This document shows positions 56,831 to 64,000 of a DNA stretch of 64,000 nucleotides, one piece after another (within the stretch, counting starts at the first letter, position 1; each line of letters opens with the position of its first letter). This DNA is from Clavelina lepadiformis (taxonomy: Eukaryota > Chordata > Ascidiacea > Aplousobranchia > Clavelinidae), in NCBI RefSeq assembly GCF_947623445.1, contig NC_135240.1, positions 4,774,001 through 4,838,000 on the forward strand, written 5' to 3'. Made by a program: the position numbers and the translations under genes. A model generated the notes under the pieces. That model had not been told where the DNA came from. It saw only the letters and a list, made by a program, of their open reading frames with translations, and made no database searches.

Positions 56831-58634
56831 GGAAGCTGCTGTATATTTACCACAAAGAAGCAAACAAAGCAACTATCTCAGGCAGGAATAATTTATTAAC
56901 AATGCACGATAACTAACATGTCTCAGACATGAACATATGTCCTTAATCAGAGTGAGAAACGAGTGTAAATGTAAAAATAAAGTTGTTTAAATATTTATGA
57001 CGACTCCGTACGGAAGTAACTGCAAGAAAAAAGGAGGCCAAATTTACAGTTTACAGACAAGACGATATCGTAAAGTAAACGATAATTAAAATAGGTGCTA
57101 AGGCGCTGTTTAAAACAACAGACGTCGCTGTAGCAGACGTTGCGAAAGACAAGACGCACAAAAAAGCATTGACTGATCGGATGGCGGTGGAAATGCTGCA
57201 ACACAAGGAATTACGGGCGTGGGAAAAGCAGATTAGTTATAAACTTTTTAAAAAAATAATAAATTATTTTCATCATGAGCTCGTTTATTAAAAGTTGGAT
57301 TCAGTTTCTTAATAAAAACTGTTTCGTGAATTTTACATTTGCGTAAAATTTTAAAGGTTCCCCGTTAATTTAGACGATGAATGCATGTTGAGCAATTCTT
57401 AATATGATTTTTGACGGTCGATTTGCCTGCTCGATCTAAGCACGCATTTTTGATTTTCTTAGGTCTCGGCAATAGAAAAAAAAACTGCAAATTTTCATGG
57501 ATTCCAGAACAAACTTTTACGTCACTCTCACTGTGATGACGTGGTTTCAATGCTACCAGGTTGCTCATGGGCAAGGTTACTATTTTATGACGTCATCATT
57601 TCTTAAAAGCTACCTTTGCTAAAAACATTACACCTAAAAGCTCTTTTATTGCTCAGGTATTTTTGTCGTTTTTGTTAATAAATTTGGTTAAATAATTCCA
57701 GAATTTTTCAATTTACATTGAACCCGGAGTACGAGGAAGCGACATTAATACCTTGGCGTTCTATCCCGGCCGACAAATGCGCCTACACACTTTAACGCCC
57801 AACCTGCAATGCAATGTTATTACGCTCAGGCTGCGCCTAGCATGTTCAATCGATGAATAGAACTTATAATGTTTATATAACAATTAATGGCGTAGACTTT
57901 GCGTTTGTGGGATTGAGTACGCTACTGGCAGGCGTGCCACTACAACGACCTCAGTGCATTGGTTTGACGTCTTATCTTGACGCAAAAACGACCTTACCGT
58001 TCAGCATCGCTTCATCAGGCGCTGTTGCTGTATATTACATTTGTACTTTTTTAATTTTTACTTATCTGCCTTGCTTTAATAAGTTGTTAACTAACGCGGA
58101 GTTGTCATAAATAAAAGTTTTGGTTGGGTTTGTAATGGGTTGTTTACAGGCTGCCTAGTCAAGCGCACTTTTATTTTACAAAGAAGTCTGTCTTTTAAGT
58201 TTGCGCTGCATTGTCATTGTAGTTAATCAGAAAGGTAGAAAACTACACCTACATTTTTATACATATACATAGGCCTACATATACATATTTATATACATGT
58301 ATGCAATTATATATAAGATATTACTCTTGTGGTTGCAACACGGTTTTTAGTTATGATTTTTGAAATCTCAGTGCAAAATCCGATTCAAAAGATTCTTTTT
58401 AGTATTTATGATTTTTTATTCTTTAAAGCTTCCTTTTAGTACTTGTTTATTGATACCGAACAATTTTGGGGAATTCCCTACAAATATGCACAAATCGATA
58501 ACTGTGCGCTGTATGTGTACTTGTACAGTGAACATGTAACTAGAGATATGAGGCAGCTGAATACCGATAACCACACAAATTCATGAACCAGGAAAACTTG
58601 AGTAACGAATAACGATGGCTATTAGAAAGACAGA
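56831..58634. other. Intergenic before copy 4
   Basis: Mostly AT-rich, with a tract of ATACAT/TATATA repeats near 58258-58320. Short open stretches at 57365-57574 (minus) and 57853-58110 (plus) have no recognisable domain. No gene is supported. Confidence 0.35.
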
Positions 58635-61600
58635 ATGCTTTTAGGAAGAAACACAATTTTTTGGGAATCAGAATATTTCGCTGGTAAGTTTTACTTTGTT
58701 GTGCGCCACTGATAATTTTTTATGTTTTATTACAGTTCCTGATATGTTTGGATTATTTCCTTCTACCGCCGATTCAACCACACGAATTGTAGCGCGCTGG
58801 ACGAGGCCTTACAAGAAGGCAGATAAATATGCGATTTGGTGGTGGATAAGCGAATTGGGAAGTTCGGGTGAAACTCACATAGTCCCATCAAGCGATGAAC
58901 GAGTCAGTTATGTTATTACTGACTTGACACCCGGAGAGAGCTACGATGTAACAGTAGCAGTCTCAGAACCTTCTTGGTCTGGGTGGTCTAATCAGAAAAC
59001 ACTTCGAACAAGTTAGTTGTCTTTCTTGTTTTTATTGAAGCTGTAATGAAAATGACTTTGAGTAGACGGCACACGACCAGGATATAGTAATTAAGCTTTA
59101 CTTTTGTTATGATATCACAATCATTGTAATTTAATTATGATAATGGTAAGGACTCGCACAGTTACAATAGCTTTGTACTGGGGAATTTGGTTTACATACA
59201 TATAAACTCACATAGATATCAAAATTCATTGCAACAGTTTTGTTTAAAGGAATTAAGTTCATGAAGGTGAACGCTTTCCTTACTACCAATGGTTTTGCAT
59301 TTTCCTAAATATACTTTTGTAAAACAACTCAATTGTTTATCATTAAAACATATTTTGCATCAAGGTCCAAGCAAAGTATCCAGGCCAACTTTAAGTCATC
59401 CTCAAGCAAGAAATCACAAAACAAGTCAACTTCATCTAAGATGGAGCAAACCTGAAGGAAAAATTGATGGATATAAAGTGAAAGTTTATCAAGGAACTTA
59501 CTTGCTTCCCAGCAAGACCAGCACAACCAGTGACACTTTCAAGATTATCATTAGACTTGTACCAGGAGCTGCTTACACTGCAACAGTTACAGCTATAAGT
59601 GGTGGAGTGTATGGTGCTGAGTCAGACAAATCTAATCCAGCAAGGACAGGTGAGATCATAGTGCTACTCTGGCTGATGATATGACAGTGCACGTTTATGC
59701 TCAAAATTGCTTTATAGTAAATTTAGTTGGAGAAGATTTATTTGTAAGAGAATTGTATTAACTATTAATTAAGAGAATTGCATTAACTATTAATGCAATA
59801 TATTATTATATTAGTATTATTTTATTATCAATATATTATAGATTAAATGTTCATGTTATATTGTTGACTAAATTTGCAATTTTGTTGCATATCTCAACAC
59901 GGAAGTGCAAAAGTAAAGGACACTTGTGTTCATTACAATTGCTGTGTACTTTAAAGTTTGACTTTTAGTTTGGTTGTTGATGATCACACCAACAAACATT
60001 TTTAAAGAAACTTGCTACAAATTCATGTTGGAAAATTGTTTACTTGCTATCAATCTACCATTTTGGACTTTTTCGGAAGATTTTCCTAACCCAATGCGGC
60101 CACTAGAACATGGCTAACAAAGACCAGTATTTGTGAAATAAGTCAATTGTTTATTTTTAAAACATACTTTGCATTAAGGTCCAAGCAAGGTATCTGTACC
60201 AACTTTAAGTCTCCCTCAATTAAGAAATCATGAAACAAGTCAACTTCATCTGAGTTGGAGCAAACCTTATGGAGAAGTTGATGGATATCAAGTGAAAGTC
60301 TATCAAGGAACTTACTTGCTTCCCAGCAAGACCAGCACAACAAGTGACACTTTCAAGACTATCATTGGACTTGAACCAGGAGCTGCTTACACTGCAACAG
60401 TTACAGCTATAAGTGGTGGAGTGTATGGTACTGAGTCAGCCAGGTCTAATCCAGCAAGGACAGGTAAGGACATAAATAAATGTTTACTGGGTAATTTTGC
60501 CTGTATTAACAAAGCCATTTAAACACTGATGATTATGGCACCTGGCCATCAGCCAACAACTATTGCTATCTCACTAATGGCTAAAAATAATCGACAAAGT
60601 TCCTTGCTCAAGTTCATGCATCTTAGTTGAAAAAGCGCCAAACAATGTTTAATTTACAGATGGTGTTACAATTGTTTTACAGGATATTGCGAATGTAAGC
60701 ATTGGGTAAATTCAAATTGCGGTACACTTGTAATAATAAACAATAAAGCGCTAAAAACGGGAAATCTAAATTGACCAAGGTAGAGGCTATAGGTGAAAAA
60801 TGCGGTTGTATATCAGCTGAGTGACAATTTATTTGAGTGACAGTTCATTTGAGTGACATAATTACTGTTCATTTGAGTGACACATTGATAAGTACTGTTT
60901 AATTCATTTGAGTGACACATTGATAAGGACTGTGAAATTCATTTGAGTGACAGATTGACATTTGTTGATTAAGTTGCAGTTGCTGTTAATTAGTAAATGC
61001 ACAGATGACAACACACACAAGACAAAGTTTAGAGAAGAGCATCGGAAACCATGTTATCGGTTGCATTTATATCGTATGTGCCATTCAATTCTCAACCATT
61101 ACAGTAGTTTGATCAGTACTCACCAATGTGTCACTCAAATGAAGTGTCACTCAGTTGAGCATGAATTATTTGTCATTCAAATGAACGTTAAAAGAATGTG
61201 TCACTCAAATGAAGTGTCACTCAGTTGAGCATGAATTATTTGTCACTCAAATGAACGTTAAAAGAATGTGTCACTCAAATGAAGTGTCACTGAGTTGAGC
61301 ATGAATTATTTGTCATTCAAATGAACGTTAAAAGAATGTGTCACTCAAATGAAGTGTCACTCAGTTGAGCATGAATTATTTGTCACTCAAATGAACGCTT
61401 AAAGAATGTGTCACTCAAATGAGCTGTCACTCAAATGAAATGTCACTCAGCTGATCAACTACCGAAAAATACAATTATAATTCTGGTTTTTAACATAGAT
61501 TTTGGTCTAGCAGTTAAATTTGGTCATACTATCAAAATTTAAACTAGTTGTTGATGTTAATATTCTAAATATAGTAACATTTGCCCGATACAAGTTCCAG

Positions 61601-63930
61601 TTAGCTACCAACTTTCTCCTTGTGTAACATTCTCTGGGAAAAAATGGCATGCGATTAACTAACGGATTTAGAAGATCAAGGCTTTAATAAAAGCAATAAC
61701 AAACATAAATAATAATTTATTGGAAAACGCAAGGCCATGGGAAAAAAATTCATCCGGAGCATTGTACTCTTTGGGCCTGTGCAATGTATGTGAGTGTGTT
61801 AAAATGTACAAGTGATTTGTAATTTAAAAGTTTTTCTCTGCAGCTCCAAGCAAGATAACAAGTTTAAACCTGATCCAATCAACAAATTACAAAACAAGTC
61901 AACTTCATCCAAGTTGGAGCAAACCTTATGGAGAAGTTGATGGATATGAAGTGAAAGTCTATCAAGGAACTTACTTGCTTCCCAGCAAGACCAGCACAAC
62001 AAGTGACACTTCCAAGACTATCATTGGACTTGTACCAGGAGCTGCTTACACTGCAACAGTTACAGCTATAAGTGGTGGAGTGCATGGTGCTGAGTCAGCC
62101 AGGTCTAATCCAGCAAGGACAGGTGACATTATAAAGCTACTCTGGCTGATGATATGACAGTGCATATTTATGCTCAGGAATTGTTTTGTAGTAAATATTG
62201 TTGGAGGGTAATTATAGTTGTAAGGTAAGAGTTTAAACAGATAAATGTTACATTAACTATTATTGTAATTATCATAGATTAAATGTTCATGTTATATTGC
62301 AGACTAAAGTTGCAATTTTGTTGCATATCAAGGATTCTATTCATCGTTTCTTATGTTATGGCTTTTATTTAATTTTATTACACAATTGATTTCCATATTG
62401 TACTGACAGATCCCCCAACCCCTACCAATATAAAACTCTTGCAACCAACTGATGGTGATAAATCAACTCAACTTAATGTTACTTGGAAAATGCCCAGCTT
62501 TGAGTTTCGTGTCGCTTCATATAAAATAGTCCTGGCATCACCCACTTCGTCTAATAAATCGTACACATATGATGTCAATGAAAACAGCCCAACTTATTAT
62601 CTGGTTGAAAATCTCACTCCCGGTGGAAGGTACATCGCTACTGTGCAAGCTGTCAGCCCATCAATAGGAAGTTCTGCCACATTGAGTGAAGTTTCATCAG
62701 GAACAAGTCCTGTTACAACACGTCCGTGTTTGCTTTAATTTTATTTGTTTTGATTTTAACATACTGTTGTTGTATAATTATTTCAGGTGGCTATTTTTGA
62801 TCACAAATTATATAAAATTAGCTTATTTGATAATTAGAGCCATCTCAGCCAAAATTCAGCGTTGATGATGTGTCAAACAATGTGCATCTTACCTGGACAA
62901 GACCAGATGGATTCATCGATGGATATATTTTAAACGTCTCTGGGTTGGAAGTTAGTCACGAAACAATGACATTTATTATTTTTATTTCTTGGAGTAAAGG
63001 ATTTTAATGAACCTTGCTGTTCACATCAATAATGTTTAACTATTGCAGCCCATCCAGCTCAATGCAAGTGCAACTTCCTACATCATTGAAAATCTCGATC
63101 CCTCAACTGAATACAGTGTAGGTTTTTATTCTTTTGTGAATAATCAGGATGGAAACATTAAAAAAAGTTCTACAAGTTTCAACACATACACTACGTCAGT
63201 TGCACGTAAGCTGTTTTAATTTAACTTTATTTTCAACCTAACTTGGCTGTCATTGTGTTGTTTATGATTTTGCAAACTTATTAAATATTTGTTTTTATAT
63301 GTTATTTAAGTATATTTTGGTATAAGGTAATAAGATACCTTTTTTTCTATTATGAAACCTATTATGGTTGTTTGAAGCATTTCATCACGACTCAGGGATT
63401 TTATTTTCTCATAAAGGGGCATTATATTATTTCATGAGCTTATCATTGATCTAAAAACTGTCAAGCATCAACTGTTTTTAAATTTAAAAATTCAACTATA
63501 CTGTATATGAGTCCAAATTTTTGTGTCAAATTATTGTGTTTTTTAACAAAGGAGGAGAACTTCCATGTTTTTGTTCTTAAAGAAATATTTTTTAATTCTT
63601 GTGTAGAATCAGGTTTATCAAGAGGCCTAGTTGCAGCCATAGTTGTCTCTCTTCTTGTCCTGCTTCTCATTACCCTTGGGCTTCTTTATCACAGAAGAAG
63701 AAAGTTGTACGCTATTATATGATATTTATGCTTTCGTGCTTACATTCCTAAGCTTTACATTTAGTTGCTCTGTAGCTTGTACATGATGTCTATGATACTT
63801 GTACATGATGTCTATGTTTTACTTATTTACTCAGATTTTCCAAATCGAAAGAAAGTGCAGCTGTTCTTATTGATGATACTACGCAGCATTTAAACACTGC
63901 AAATGAAGAAAAAAGAGTGACTTGTGTCAG
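58635..63930 (+). CDS. Receptor-type PTP, R3-like, copy 4 (partial, off right edge)
   Basis: Exons join in phase: a possible first exon 58635-58683 (ATG), then FN3 exons 58736-59011, 59365-59649, 60179-60463, 61844-62122, 62410-62721, the split FN3 62838-62950 plus 63049-63205, the transmembrane exon 63607-63703 (G-L-V-A-A-I-V-V-S-L-L-V-L-L-L-I) and the juxtamembrane exon 63835-63930, ending AG|GTAAAC in phase 2. The PTP domain is expected beyond the window. Equivalents of the FN3-1 and FN3-2 exons are missing; the second-to-fourth FN3 exons are recent duplicates of one exon. The proposed first exon lacks a clear hydrophobic leader, so the true start is uncertain. The donor after 62721 (GTCCGT) is weak. 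Confidence 0.75.
60804..61463. mobile_element. Inverted-repeat element, foldback/MULE-like, 660 bp
   Basis: The left end GGTTGTATATCAGCTGAG faces the right end, whose reverse complement starts GGTAGTTGATCAGCTGAG. Both arms are built of ATTTGAGTGACA-type subrepeats in opposite orientation. Flanks are GAAAAATGC (60795-60803) and GAAAAATAC (61464-61472), a likely 9-bp target duplication with one mismatch. No coding capacity. It lies in the copy 4 intron between the second and third duplicated FN3 exons. Arms of subrepeats suggest a foldback element; the 9-bp duplication recalls Mutator-like transposases. Confidence 0.75.
61128..61407. repeat. Four 70-bp tandem repeats
   Basis: Exactly 70-bp spacing between successive GTGTCACTCAAATGAAG words at 61128, 61198, 61268 and 61338 (next partial at 61408). 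Each unit also holds GTCACTCAGTTGAGC. The units make up most of the right arm of the inverted-repeat element. Confidence 0.9.
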
Positions 63931-64000
63931 GTAAACTTATTTGTCGGACTCATTGACGTTTCAGATATGTGAAAGATATGTTTTAGTTTTGACATAATTC

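Larger units (their letters stand above)
59365..62122 (+). repeat. FN3 exon triplicated within copy 4
   Basis: Exons 59365-59649, 60179-60463 and 61844-62122 encode near-copies of one FN3 domain, sharing V-K-V-Y-Q-G-T-Y-L-L-P-S-K-T and A-A-Y-T-A-T-V-T-A-I-S-G-G-V. Intron bases just before the first two and after the first and third also match. All start and end in phase 1, so copies can be added without breaking the frame. Confidence 0.88.

Noticed and set aside
57365..57574. Minus-strand frame faintly like a THAP zinc finger
   Set aside because: The Cys/His spacing does not fit THAP and only a short lysine/proline patch is similar.
57853..58110. 85-codon plus-strand open frame
   Set aside because: No family resemblance and no supporting splice signals.

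Overview
The window looks like a compact, AT-rich invertebrate metazoan genome. Introns are mostly 60-700 bp with clear GT/AG borders, and there are many small transposon relics. A tunicate (ascidian, Ciona-like) is my best guess from intron size, base composition and gene types, but nothing in the sequence proves it.

The theme is a cluster of receptor-type protein tyrosine phosphatase (PTP) genes of the R3 kind: signal peptide, six fibronectin type III (FN3) domains, one transmembrane helix, one cytoplasmic PTP domain and a short tyrosine-containing tail. I assembled the exons by hand from splice sites and phases; three genes close perfectly. Layout: copy 0 (minus, first four coding exons, 2.5-6.2 kb); an orphan PTP last exon (minus, 8.9 kb); copy 1 (plus, 12.7-19.1 kb, 933 aa); copy 2 (plus, 24.3-38.7 kb, 1001 aa); a broken PTP exon (40.8 kb); copy 3 (plus, 48.1-54.5 kb, 973 aa); a decayed gene 3' end (56.5-56.8 kb); and copy 4 (plus, from about 58.6 kb and running off the right edge). 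Copies 1 and 2 share almost the same ectodomain and flanks but have very different PTP domains. Copies 2 and 3 share almost the same PTP domain. The array has therefore been reshuffled in modules.

Mobile DNA is abundant and well bounded. There is an apparently intact BEL/Pao LTR retrotransposon (500-bp LTRs, one 2057-codon polyprotein) inside an intron of copy 2. There is a hAT transposase relic split by a hAT MITE at 0-1.35 kb, a Penelope-like retroelement relic at 9.2-10.1 kb, and a second hAT MITE at 12.05 kb. A solo LTR lies at 23.4 kb, a LINE reverse transcriptase relic at 41.6-41.9 kb, and a 660-bp element with repeat-built inverted termini at 60.8-61.5 kb. For the 12.05 kb MITE and the solo LTR, the duplicated partner segment preserves the empty site.

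Between copies 2 and 3 lies the 3' part of an unrelated minus-strand gene with a DUF4806-like region (45.0-45.7 kb), plus a few exon-like open stretches I could not identify. No tRNA, rRNA or CRISPR was seen.
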